In this document: one piece after another, positions 57,640 to 64,000 of the stretch
How the letters are laid out: every line of letters starts with the position of its first letter
How positions within the stretch are numbered: position 1 is the first letter of the stretch
NCBI RefSeq assembly: GCF_041261205.1
Contig: NZ_JBGCCH010000015.1
Coordinates: forward strand, 149,850-213,849
Source of the DNA: Catenulispora sp. MAP5-51
GTDB taxonomy: Bacteria > Actinomycetota > Actinomycetes > Streptomycetales > Catenulisporaceae
Reading direction: 5' to 3'
DNA: 64,000 nucleotides
Program-made: the position numbers and the translations under genes
Notes under the pieces: generated by a model
Databases searched by the model: none
Seen by the model: the letters and a program-made list of their open reading frames with translations, nothing else
Told to the model about the DNA's origin: nothing

Positions 57640-59037
57640 CTATCCCAGGTCAAGCCCCAGCAGGTCGTCCTCGGTCTCACGCCGCACGATGACCCGCGCC
57701 TCGCCGTCCCTGACCGCGACCACCGGCGGCTTGAGCAGGTGGTTGTAGTTGCTGGCCATCGAGCGGCAGTAGGCGCCGGTCGCGGCGACCGCCACCAGGT
57801 CGCCGGGAGCGGTGTCGCCGGGCAGCCAGGCGTCGCGGACCACGATGTCGCCGGACTCGCAGTGCTTGCCGACCACGCGGGCCAGCGTCGCCTCGGCCTT
57901 GCTGACCCGGCTGACCAGCGCGACGGAGTACTCGGCGTCGTACAGGGCGGTGCGGATGTTGTCCGACATCCCGCCGTCCACTGAGACATAGGTACGCAGC
58001 CCCGGCAGCGGCTTCACGGTGCCGACCTCGTAGAGCGTGATCCCGGGAGGACCGGCGATGGCCCGGCCGGGCTCCACGGACAGGCGCGGACGCGCCAGGC
58101 CCGCGGCGTCGCACTCGCGCGCCACGATCTCCTTGAGCCGCCGCGCGGTCTCGGCGACCGGCGCGGGGTCGTCGGCCTCGGTGTAGGCGATGCCCAGGCC
58201 GCCGCCGAGGTCCAACTCGGGCAGCTCGACGCCGTGCTCGCCCTTGATGGCGGCCAGCGCCTCGGTCAGCCGGTGCGCGGCCACCTCGAAGCCGGCGGTG
58301 TCGAAGATCTGGCTGCCGATGTGCGAGTGCAGACCGGTCAGCTCCAGGTGGTCGGCGTGCTTCAGGACGCGCGCCACGGCTTCGACCGCGGCACCGCCGG
58401 CCAGCGAGAAGCCGAACTTCTGGTCCTCGTGCGCGGTGGCGATGAACTCGTGGGTGTGCGCCTCGACGCCAGGGGTGACCCGCAGCATGACGCGCTGCCG
58501 GACGCCGCGGTCCGCGGCGACGGCGGCCAGCCGCTCTATCTCGTCGTGCGAGTCGACGATGATCCGGCCGACCCCGGCGTCCACCGCGCGCTCCAACTCG
58601 GCCACGGACTTGTTGTTGCCGTGGAAGCCGAGCCGGTCCGCCGGGAAACCGGCGCGCAGGGCGACCGCGAGTTCGCCGCCGGAGCAGACGTCCAGATGCA
58701 GGCCCTCTTCGGCGGCCCACTTGGCGATCGCCACGGAGAGGAAGGCCTTGCCCGCATAGAAGACGTCGGCATCCGCGCCGAACGCCTCGACCCACTCGCG
58801 GGCCCGCCGGCGCCAGTCGTCCTCGTCGATCAGGTACGCCGGGGTGCCGAACTCGCGTGCCAGCTCGCGGACGTCGGCGCCGGCGAAGGTGACCGCGCCG
58901 GACTCCTCGTCGCGCGCCACCCCGCCGGGCCAGATCTTCTGGCTCAGCCGGTTCAGGTCCGCCGGGGCGGCGCCGTGGCCGCCCTCCGGCAGGACGTCGG
59001 CGTAGCGGGGCCCGGCGGGGTGCGCGCTTCTACTCAT
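57640..59037 (-). CDS. lysA: diaminopimelate decarboxylase
   Basis: 465 residues, PLP-dependent fold III. Cofactor Lys97 in [30 protein letters not shown] and EPGRAIAG bind PLP phosphate and substrate; Cys in VGKHCESGD completes the partner site. Final step of lysine synthesis. It lies 35 bp after argS and 127 bp before hom. Confidence 0.96.
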   Translation of the reverse strand: MSRSAHPAGPRYADVLPEGGHGAAPADLNRLSQKIWPGGVARDEESGAVTFAGADVRELAREFGTPAYLIDEDDWRRRAREWVEAFGADADVFYAGKAFLSVAIAKWAAEEGLHLDVCSGGELAVALRAGFPADRLGFHGNNKSVAELERAVDAGVGRIIVDSHDEIERLAAVAADRGVRQRVMLRVTPGVEAHTHEFIATAHEDQKFGFSLAGGAAVEAVARVLKHADHLELTGLHSHIGSQIFDTAGFEVAAHRLTEALAAIKGEHGVELPELDLGGGLGIAYTEADDPAPVAETARRLKEIVARECDAAGLARPRLSVEPGRAIAGPPGITLYEVGTVKPLPGLRTYVSVDGGMSDNIRTALYDAEYSVALVSRVSKAEATLARVVGKHCESGDIVVRDAWLPGDTAPGDLVAVAATGAYCRSMASNYNHLLKPPVVAVRDGEARVIVRRETEDDLLGLDLG

Positions 59038-59072
59038 GGACCGAAAGTGTTCCCTACTTCAGGTCCGATTTG

Positions 59073-60755
59073 TCACATGCGCTCAGGGGCCGAGACGCCG
59101 AGGAGGTCAAGACCGTTGCGGAGCACGGTCTGCGTGGCCTCGACCAGCCAAAGCCGGGCGCGGTTCACGTCGGTCGGCGGCTCGTCGCCGAGCGGGAGGA
59201 TGCGGCAGTCCTTCTTCTCGGACTGCCAGGCGTGGTACTTCTTCGCCAGTTCCAGCTCGAGGTAGTGCGCGACCTGGTGGACCCTGCGCAGCCCGGCGGC
59301 CTGGGCCACGACCCGGGGAAACTCGGCCAGCGCCGCGAGCAGTTCCTCCTCGCGCGGGTGCGAGAGCAACTCCGGCTTGAAGTCCTCGGGAGCGCCCTTG
59401 TCAAAGCCCAGTTCGGCCGCGTTGCGCTTGACCGAGGCCATCCGCGAGTGCGCGTACTGGACGTAGTAGACCGGGTTCTCGGCCTTCTGCGAGGTGAGCA
59501 GGTCCACGTCCAGCACCAGCTCGTGGTCGACGCTGGAGCGGGCCAGCGCGTACCGCGCCGCGTCCACGCCGATCATGTCGATCACGTCGTCCAGCGTGAC
59601 GATGTTCCCGGTCCGCTTGGAGAGCTTGACCTCCTCGCCGTCCTTCACCATCTTCACGAACTGGCCGATCAGGACCTCGATGTCCTTGTCCGGGTCGTCG
59701 CCGGAGCACGCGGCCATCGCCTTGAGCCGGCCGACGTAGCCGTGGTGGTCGGCGCCGAGCATGTAGATGCACGGCGAGTAGCCGCGGTCCCGCTTGTTCA
59801 GGTAGTACGCGCAGTCCGCGGAGAAGTAGGTGCGCTCGCCGTTGGAGCGGACGATGACCCGGTCCTTGTCGTCTCCGAAGTCGGTGGTGCGCAGCCAGAC
59901 CGCGCCGTCCTGCTCGAAGACGTGGCCCTGCTCGGCCAGCCGGTCCGCGACGCCCTCGACGTCGCCGGAGTCGTGCAGCGTCTTCTCGGAGAACCAGACG
60001 TCGAAGCGGGTGCGGAACTTCTCCAGCGACTCCTGCTGGAGCCGCAGCTGGAGCTTGTACCCGGCGGTGCGGAAGGCCTCGACCTGCGCGTCGGCCGGCA
60101 GCTGGGTCAGGACCGGGTGCTCCTCCAGGATCGCCTGTGCCAGATCCTTGATGTACGCGCCCTCATACAGACCCTCCCCCGAGGGCACCTCCTGGCCGTT
60201 CGCCCGCAGTGCCAGCGACTTGCCGAAGTTGTTCATCTGGTTGCCGGCGTCGTTGATGTAGAACTCGCGCGTGACGTCGGCGCCGGCGGCCTCCAGCAGC
60301 CGGCCCAGGGCGTCGCCGACCGCGGCCCACCGGGTGTGGCCCAGGTGCAGCGGCCCGGTCGGGTTGGCCGAGACGAACTCCAGGTTGACGATGTGGGCCG
60401 CGAAGGTCTCGCTGCGCCCGTACGCCTGGCCCTGCTCGACGATGCTCTTGGCGAGCTCGCCGGCGGCGCCGGCGGCCAGCCTCAGGTTGAGGAACCCGGG
60501 CCCGGCGATGTCCACGCCGGCGATGCCCTCGACCTTTCGCAGGCGCTCGGCGAGCAGCTCGGCCAGCGCCCGCGGCGGCATGCCGGCGGCCTTGGTCAGC
60601 TGGAGGGCGACGTTGGTGGCGTAGTCGCCGTGGTCGCGGTTCTTCGGTCGCTCGACGGTCACGGCCTCGGGGACCGTTGTCAGGGTCAGCACGCCGTCGG
60701 CGACGGCTTCCTTGACGGTGTCGAGGACGGCCTGGGAAAGCTGCTCGGGAGTCAC
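59073..60755 (-). CDS. argS: arginyl-tRNA synthetase
   Basis: 560 residues, class I. N-terminal Arg-S additional domain, the HIGH-type motif GPLHLGHTRWAAVGD (HLGH), KLSKRTGN in place of KMSKS, and a C-terminal anticodon-binding helical domain ending MERM-like. GTG 60755 start. It lies 21 bp after the response regulator gene. Confidence 0.96.
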   Translation of the reverse strand: MTPEQLSQAVLDTVKEAVADGVLTLTTVPEAVTVERPKNRDHGDYATNVALQLTKAAGMPPRALAELLAERLRKVEGIAGVDIAGPGFLNLRLAAGAAGELAKSIVEQGQAYGRSETFAAHIVNLEFVSANPTGPLHLGHTRWAAVGDALGRLLEAAGADVTREFYINDAGNQMNNFGKSLALRANGQEVPSGEGLYEGAYIKDLAQAILEEHPVLTQLPADAQVEAFRTAGYKLQLRLQQESLEKFRTRFDVWFSEKTLHDSGDVEGVADRLAEQGHVFEQDGAVWLRTTDFGDDKDRVIVRSNGERTYFSADCAYYLNKRDRGYSPCIYMLGADHHGYVGRLKAMAACSGDDPDKDIEVLIGQFVKMVKDGEEVKLSKRTGNIVTLDDVIDMIGVDAARYALARSSVDHELVLDVDLLTSQKAENPVYYVQYAHSRMASVKRNAAELGFDKGAPEDFKPELLSHPREEELLAALAEFPRVVAQAAGLRRVHQVAHYLELELAKKYHAWQSEKKDCRILPLGDEPPTDVNRARLWLVEATQTVLRNGLDLLGVSAPERM

Positions 60756-60759
60756 CCGC

Positions 60760-60791
60760 CCTAGGTTACGGGATGCCTAGATTACGGGACG
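60760..60791. repeat. two tandem 16-bp repeats spanning the response-regulator stop codon
   Basis: cctaggttacgggatg (60760-60775) and cctagattacgggacg (60776-60791) match at 14 of 16. On the minus strand the second holds the regulator's last codons and TAG; the first repeats them in the 21-bp gap just before the argS start. Confidence 0.88.
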
Positions 60792-61166
60792 CGAGGCCAG
60801 CGCCCTCACCGCGTCGACCAGGTCCACCGGCTCGAAGGGCTTGGTGATGTAGGCGTCGGCGCCGGCCGACTCCCCGAGCCGCCGGTCCTCCGGCAGCGCC
60901 GCGGCGGTCACCACGACGACCCGCGGACGGCCCAGAGCCGGGTCGCGCTTGAGGCGCCGGAGCACGTCGAGGCCGCCGGGACCGGTCTCGGGCAGCAGCA
61001 GGTCCAGGGTCACCACATCGGTGCCCGGCACCAGTTCCAGGCACCGGGCGCCCGAGTCGGCCTCCTGGACCTCGAAGCCCTCCAACTCCAGGTTGATACG
61101 GATCAGTGTCCTGACGGTGTCGCTGTCGTCGACCACTAGGACGCGCCCCGAACCTGAGTTGTTCAC
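60777..61166 (-). CDS. stand-alone response-regulator receiver domain
   Basis: 129 residues, CheY-like. Acidic pocket VVDDSD at 11-16, phospho-acceptor Asp in VVTLDLLLP near 54, Thr in VVVVTAAALP and Lys in YITKPFEP. No output domain, so it works by binding a partner. No kinase is encoded nearby. GTG start. Confidence 0.9.
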   Translation of the reverse strand: MNNSGSGRVLVVDDSDTVRTLIRINLELEGFEVQEADSGARCLELVPGTDVVTLDLLLPETGPGGLDVLRRLKRDPALGRPRVVVVTAAALPEDRRLGESAGADAYITKPFEPVDLVDAVRALASRPVI

Positions 61167-61196
61167 GGGGCAACCGTAGCGGGCGATGATGAATCA

Positions 61197-62429
61197 TCAA
61201 CCCGTCGTGCTGCTCGGCGCCGGAGTCGACGGGAGCGTGGAGGACGGCTGCGCTCCGGTGGCGCCACCTGAGGGCGTTGCGGGGGGCGTCGGCGAGGGTG
61301 TAGCAGAGCCCTGAGGTTGAGTAGAGCCCTGAGGTTGAGTAGAGCTCTGCGGTTGAGTAGAGCTCTGTGTTTGCGGAGGGCCCTGCGGTTGAGTCGGTGT
61401 CGAGCCCTGGTGCACCCCGCGCGGAACGTTCACCAGCGGCGGCGGAACCGTGACGTAGTGCTGACCGCCGTTGTCGTTGTCCCACTCCTGCCGGAACAAC
61501 TGCCGCGGGTAGGCGTTCGACACCAACGCGCCGTTGCCGTCGAGCCAGCCGTTGTTGTCGATTTCCAACCCGTCCATGAACGGGTCCGCCATGACCGGCT
61601 GGCCGTCCTGGTCGTAGACGAGGACGCCGCTGAGCAGCTTGCCGCTCTGGTCGTAGACGTACAGGTTGGAGACCTCCTTGCCGTTCTCGGCGAGCCCTTG
61701 CTGCGGCGCCTGCTGAACGTAGGACACGCCCGAAGCCGTCTGGGCGTAGTCGTCCTGGCCGCCTGCCGCCGACAGCGCCATCGCGACGGTGAACAGGACG
61801 AGGATGCCCTCCCCCGCCCCCATCGCCCGGCGCCGCCAGCCCTCCGGCACGGTCCGGCGCGCCGCGTACACCGACGCCGGGACCGCGACCAGCAGCGCGA
61901 TGAAGCCGGTGAACGTGCTGTTCCCGACCTGCGGGATGAGCGCGAAGTCGTGCCAGGGACCCACGTCCGTCGTCATCACCTCCAAAAGCCGCACCGCGAC
62001 CCAGCCGCGCAGCACCCACCACGCGGGACGCAGCGAGGGCAGGAAATCCAGCACCTCGCGCCCCGCCCGGTGCCGGCGCGCCCGGCCCTCCGCGTCCGCC
62101 ACCGCCTGTCGCGCCCTGGACCGCAGCGTCCGCCGCGGCCGGCGCGCACCGCCCGAGCCGCTCCCCTCCCCCGGCTCCGGCAATCCCGCCGCCTGTCGCA
62201 GCTCCCTGGCATACGCCGCCGGCGCGCCGAGGCGCTCGCGCAGCGTGCCGGCGTCCTCGGCCGCGACCTCGCGCAGGTGGTCCTCCAGGTCCTCCAGCAA
62301 CTCGGCGCTGTCCTGCTCGGACAGGTCGGCGAACTGCGCCCGGACCTCGGCCGCGTATCCGGCCACCTCGTCGCCGGCGGCACCGTCACGGCCGCCGCCG
62401 GCTGTGCCCTCGAACTCCTGGGAACTCAT
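61197..62429 (-). CDS. HAAS-type regulatory membrane protein with repeat tail
   Basis: 410 residues. N-terminal about 20-90 is a helical HAAS-like domain (FADLSEQDSAELLEDLEDHL), often paired with PadR regulators. Four membrane helices follow (about 130-250), then an outer region (NLYVYDQSGKLLSG, VYDQDGQPVMADPF) and a Gln/Pro/Ser/Thr tail with STQPQG repeats coded by 18-bp units at 61311-61400. ATGA overlap with the PadR gene shows co-translation. It probably responds to PadR status at the membrane; exact role unknown. Confidence 0.8.
   Translation of the reverse strand: MSSQEFEGTAGGGRDGAAGDEVAGYAAEVRAQFADLSEQDSAELLEDLEDHLREVAAEDAGTLRERLGAPAAYARELRQAAGLPEPGEGSGSGGARRPRRTLRSRARQAVADAEGRARRHRAGREVLDFLPSLRPAWWVLRGWVAVRLLEVMTTDVGPWHDFALIPQVGNSTFTGFIALLVAVPASVYAARRTVPEGWRRRAMGAGEGILVLFTVAMALSAAGGQDDYAQTASGVSYVQQAPQQGLAENGKEVSNLYVYDQSGKLLSGVLVYDQDGQPVMADPFMDGLEIDNNGWLDGNGALVSNAYPRQLFRQEWDNDNGGQHYVTVPPPLVNVPRGVHQGSTPTQPQGPPQTQSSTQPQSSTQPQGSTQPQGSATPSPTPPATPSGGATGAQPSSTLPSTPAPSSTTG
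61311..61400. repeat. about five 18-bp tandem repeats
   Basis: Units such as ctgaggttgagtagagcc at 61311, 61329 and 61347, with two diverged units to 61400, coding Ser-Thr-Gln-Pro-Gln-Gly/Ser in the tail of the HAAS protein. Confidence 0.85.
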
Positions 62430-62761
62430 ACCCGATCACCCCTGTCCGCTCCGAGAAGCCGGTCCATCGTTCCGGCGAACACCCGCCACGTCGCCGTGGA
62501 CTCCTTCAGTTGCGCCCGCCCGCTGGCGTTGACCCCGTAGTACTTCCGGTGCGGCCCCGCCTCCGAGGGCACCACGTAACTCGTCAGATATCCGTTGGCG
62601 TACAAGCGCCGCAGCGTTCCGTAGACCGACGCGTCCCCGATGTCCTCGAACCCGGCGACCCGCAGCCTGCGGACGATGTCGTAGCCGTAGCCGTCCTCAT
62701 CGACCAGGACCGCGAGCACCGCCGAGTCCAGGACGCCCTTGAGCAGTTGTGTGGAATCCAT
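62426..62761 (-). CDS. PadR-family transcriptional regulator
   Basis: 111 residues, winged helix-turn-helix: LDSAVLAVLVDEDGYGYDIV then DASVYGTLRRLYANGYL and GPHRKYYGVNASGRAQL. AGGAGG four bases before ATG 62761. It overlaps the HAAS gene by ATGA. A palindrome 21 bp upstream suggests it controls its own operon. Confidence 0.92.
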   Translation of the reverse strand: MDSTQLLKGVLDSAVLAVLVDEDGYGYDIVRRLRVAGFEDIGDASVYGTLRRLYANGYLTSYVVPSEAGPHRKYYGVNASGRAQLKESTATWRVFAGTMDRLLGADRGDRV

Positions 62762-62781
62762 CGCCCCTCCTGTGCGGAACA

Positions 62782-62806
62782 CGGTACTACACATTGCACA
62801 GTACCG
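62782..62806 (-). promoter_or_regulatory. candidate PadR operator
   Basis: cggtact (62782-62788) and agtaccg (62800-62806) form a perfect inverted repeat with 11 bases between, directly upstream of the padR start; a TACTGT -10-like hexamer lies within it on the minus strand. Confidence 0.65.
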
Positions 62807-62893
62807 CGCGAAAAAAAGAAGCGCCCCTGACCTATGTGTGGGTGAGGTTCTCGTGTGGGTGCGGCTGGGGTGGGGGCTGACAGGCGTTTCTTG

Positions 62894-63140
62894 ACGGCTT
62901 CGCGCGGGGTTTACAGGATCCGTTGGTGGCGCGGCTCGGGGTGGGTGACGTCGTGTGTGGGCGGCGGTGGTGTGGGCAGGTGGTCGGGTCTACTGCCACA
63001 GTCAAGAGCAAAAGCGGCAGTCAAGGTCAAGAGCGCCTCCGGCGGCGCCTGCGCGGCGAGCGGCCTCGCTCCGGGGAGTGGGGGGCCGCGTTGTCGGGCG
63101 GCGGTTGTTGCTTGTGGTCGCCTCTGTCCCGGATTCCCCG
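62894..63140 (+). repeat. dispersed intergenic repeat, copy B
   Basis: Same ordered blocks as copy A (34424-34755). Its end TGTCCCGGATTCCCCGTCGC (63125-63144) is identical over 20 bases to part of the right arm of the MITE-like element at 63367-63407, linking the two repeat types. Confidence 0.75.
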
Positions 63141-63166
63141 TCGCATCGTCGCCTAACGGAAGCAGA

Positions 63167-63238
63167 CCGGTCCGGTGGTATCAAGTCGGATCGCAGAGCT
63201 GTTGGTCCAGTATCAGCGACTTGACACCACCGGCCCGG
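63167..63238. repeat. inverted repeat with GGTGTCAAG-type ends
   Basis: 63167-63188 and 63217-63238 pair at 20 of 22 positions (core ccggtggtatcaagtcg / cgacttgacaccaccgg), 28-base loop. GGTGTCAAG recurs at 63435 near the IS3 left end, so these may be relic insertion-sequence ends. Confidence 0.65.
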
Positions 63239-63253
63239 CCTGCTTGGCTACGC

Positions 63254-63407
63254 CCGCCGAAGCGACGGGGAATCCGGGACAACCCCGGCCTGTGGTGTGG
63301 ACGGAGTCCACTCGGTGAGGCACAGCGGCGGCCAGGTGGTGTGTGCGTGAGGTGCGGGAACCCTTCCCACAGGCGGGGTTGTCCCGGATTCCCCGTCGCT
63401 TCGGCGG
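63254..63407. mobile_element. MITE-like element, 154 bp with long terminal inverted repeats
   Basis: 63254-63287 is the perfect reverse complement of 63374-63407 (34 bp); after one bulged G, seven more pairs extend the arms to 63295 and 63367. The 71-base centre is non-coding. No target-site duplication is evident beside it. Confidence 0.75.
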
Positions 63408-63531
63408 TGCTTGCACAACCATCCCGGACTGGGCGGTGTCAAGCCGCCGATACTAGGCCACAGGGGCTTCCCCCCGGGTGGTGGACACACCTTGATCGGC
63501 CCTGGATGGGGCCTTGGAAGGGTGATCGTCT

Positions 63532-63903
63532 ATGGTGTTCAAGCACTATTCGCCGGAGTTCCGTGCGGATGTGGTGGCGCTGTACTGGTCGGATCCAGCT
63601 CATACTCTCGGCAGTGTGGCCCGTGAGCTGGGGATCTCCCGGCAGTTGCTCCATCAGTGGGTGAACGGAGCCGCCGGGGTCGACCTTGCGGACATCGACG
63701 GCCGTGTGACCAGCACGGCCAGTACCGACCGGAAGACCGTGGACGACAGTACTACTGACCCCGGCCCTGACCAGTTGCAGGCGCAGTTGGCGGCGTTGCA
63801 GCGCGAGCTGGCACAGGCCCGCAAGGAGAACCGGAAGCTCGCGACCGAGCGTGACATCCTTCGTGCGGCAGCCCAGTTTTTCGCACAAGAGATGATCTGG
63901 TAG
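63532..63903 (+). CDS. IS3-family transposase OrfA
   Basis: 123 residues: helix-turn-helix of the transposase_8 type (FKHYSPEFRADVVALYWSD, SVARELGISRQLLHQWV) and a C-terminal leucine-zipper-like coiled coil (LQAQLAALQRELAQARKENR). It ends AAQFFAQEMIW-stop. OrfB overlaps in the -1 frame. Confidence 0.92.
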   Translation: MVFKHYSPEFRADVVALYWSDPAHTLGSVARELGISRQLLHQWVNGAAGVDLADIDGRVTSTASTDRKTVDDSTTDPGPDQLQAQLAALQRELAQARKENRKLATERDILRAAAQFFAQEMIW

Positions 63904-64000
63904 GCCGCTGCCAGTTCATCGAGGACCACTCGGATGCCTGGAGCATCAAGCGGCTGTGCCACGTGCTGAACGTGCCACGATCCTCCTTCTACAAGTGGCG
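63879..64000 (+). CDS. IS3-family transposase OrfB, partial, made by -1 frameshift
   Basis: In the -1 frame from the tttttc run at 63877-63882 the reading continues RTRDDLVGRCQFIEDHSDAW then SIKRLCHVLNVPRSSFYKW to the window end, the typical N-terminus of IS3 OrfB before its DDE integrase core. A ribosomal slip on TTT-TTC would fuse it to OrfA. Confidence 0.85.

Larger units (their letters stand above)
62807..63531. other. 725-bp gene-free, repeat-rich region
   Basis: No convincing gene. It contains copy B of the dispersed repeat (62894-63140), a 22-bp imperfect inverted repeat (63167-63238), a MITE-like element (63254-63407) and the probable left end of the IS3 element (about 63430). Confidence 0.75.
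63430..64000 (+). mobile_element. IS3-family insertion sequence, cut by window end
   Basis: orfA and the start of orfB of an IS3-type transposase are present. The left end is probably near 63430, at TGGGCGGTGTCAAG, about 100 bp before orfA as usual for the family; the right end is outside the window so the terminal repeats cannot be compared. Confidence 0.75.

Noticed and set aside
62855..63664. 269-codon plus-strand open frame through the repeat region
   Set aside because: No ribosome site, no family similarity, overlaps the IS3 orfA and crosses several inverted repeats.

Overview
The window is high-GC, densely coding actinobacterial chromosome. Most of it is a housekeeping block whose gene order I recognise from Streptomyces and relatives: argS-lysA-hom-thrC-thrB-rho-rpmE-prfA-prmC-tsaC-wecA-atpIZBEFHAGDC-DUF2550-cobalamin adenosyltransferase-murA. 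The mycobacterial-type MurA, an AftB-like arabinofuranosyltransferase homologue, the NucS mismatch endonuclease and the ethylmalonyl-CoA mutase all fit Actinomycetia. A Catenulispora-like organism is possible, but genus cannot be fixed from the sequence alone.

Layout. 1-2795 (+): ABC exporter genes (permease cut by the window edge, ATPase, second permease). 2808-6996 (-): Ca2+/H+ exchanger, methyltransferase, small conserved zinc-ribbon-like protein and a double-domain 3-hydroxyacyl-CoA dehydrogenase. 7142-8699: a flavin-dependent oxidoreductase and an SCO5389-like protein. 8809-23425 is an accessory island: an XRE-NB-ARC-TPR regulator, a LysR fragment with only the DNA-binding end, a Tat-exported DUF6528-like protein, and two very large secreted proteins read divergently from a 170-bp gap (a 1216-residue protein ending in a bulb-lectin domain and a 2194-residue RHS/YD-repeat protein). 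23534-32055 returns to conserved genes: nucS, small unknown genes, ethylmalonyl-CoA mutase, an MFS transporter, a GNAT acetyltransferase, 3-hydroxybutyryl-CoA dehydrogenase and murA. 32056-43823 holds an anti-sigma-like membrane protein, cobalamin adenosyltransferase, DUF2550 and the whole F1Fo ATP synthase operon on the minus strand. 44101-62761 (-) covers wecA through argS, then a response regulator and a PadR/HAAS pair. 62762-64000 is repeat-rich intergenic DNA ending in a partial IS3-family element.

How parts work together. The cobalamin adenosyltransferase can supply AdoCbl to the ethylmalonyl-CoA mutase, and the hydroxyacyl-CoA dehydrogenases fit the same acyl-CoA metabolism. A Rex-like palindrome sits upstream of the ATP synthase operon. 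hom, thrC, thrB and lysA form an aspartate-family amino-acid cluster with argS.

Most unusual signals: (1) four unrelated minus-strand genes end inside short tandem repeats (15-17 bp units) that re-copy the stop codon; (2) a MITE-like 154-bp element with 41 paired bases in its arms next to an IS3 end; (3) a diverged intergenic repeat shared by 34.4-34.8 kb and 62.9-63.1 kb; (4) the divergent RHS/lectin island set between genes that look like a conserved core pair.
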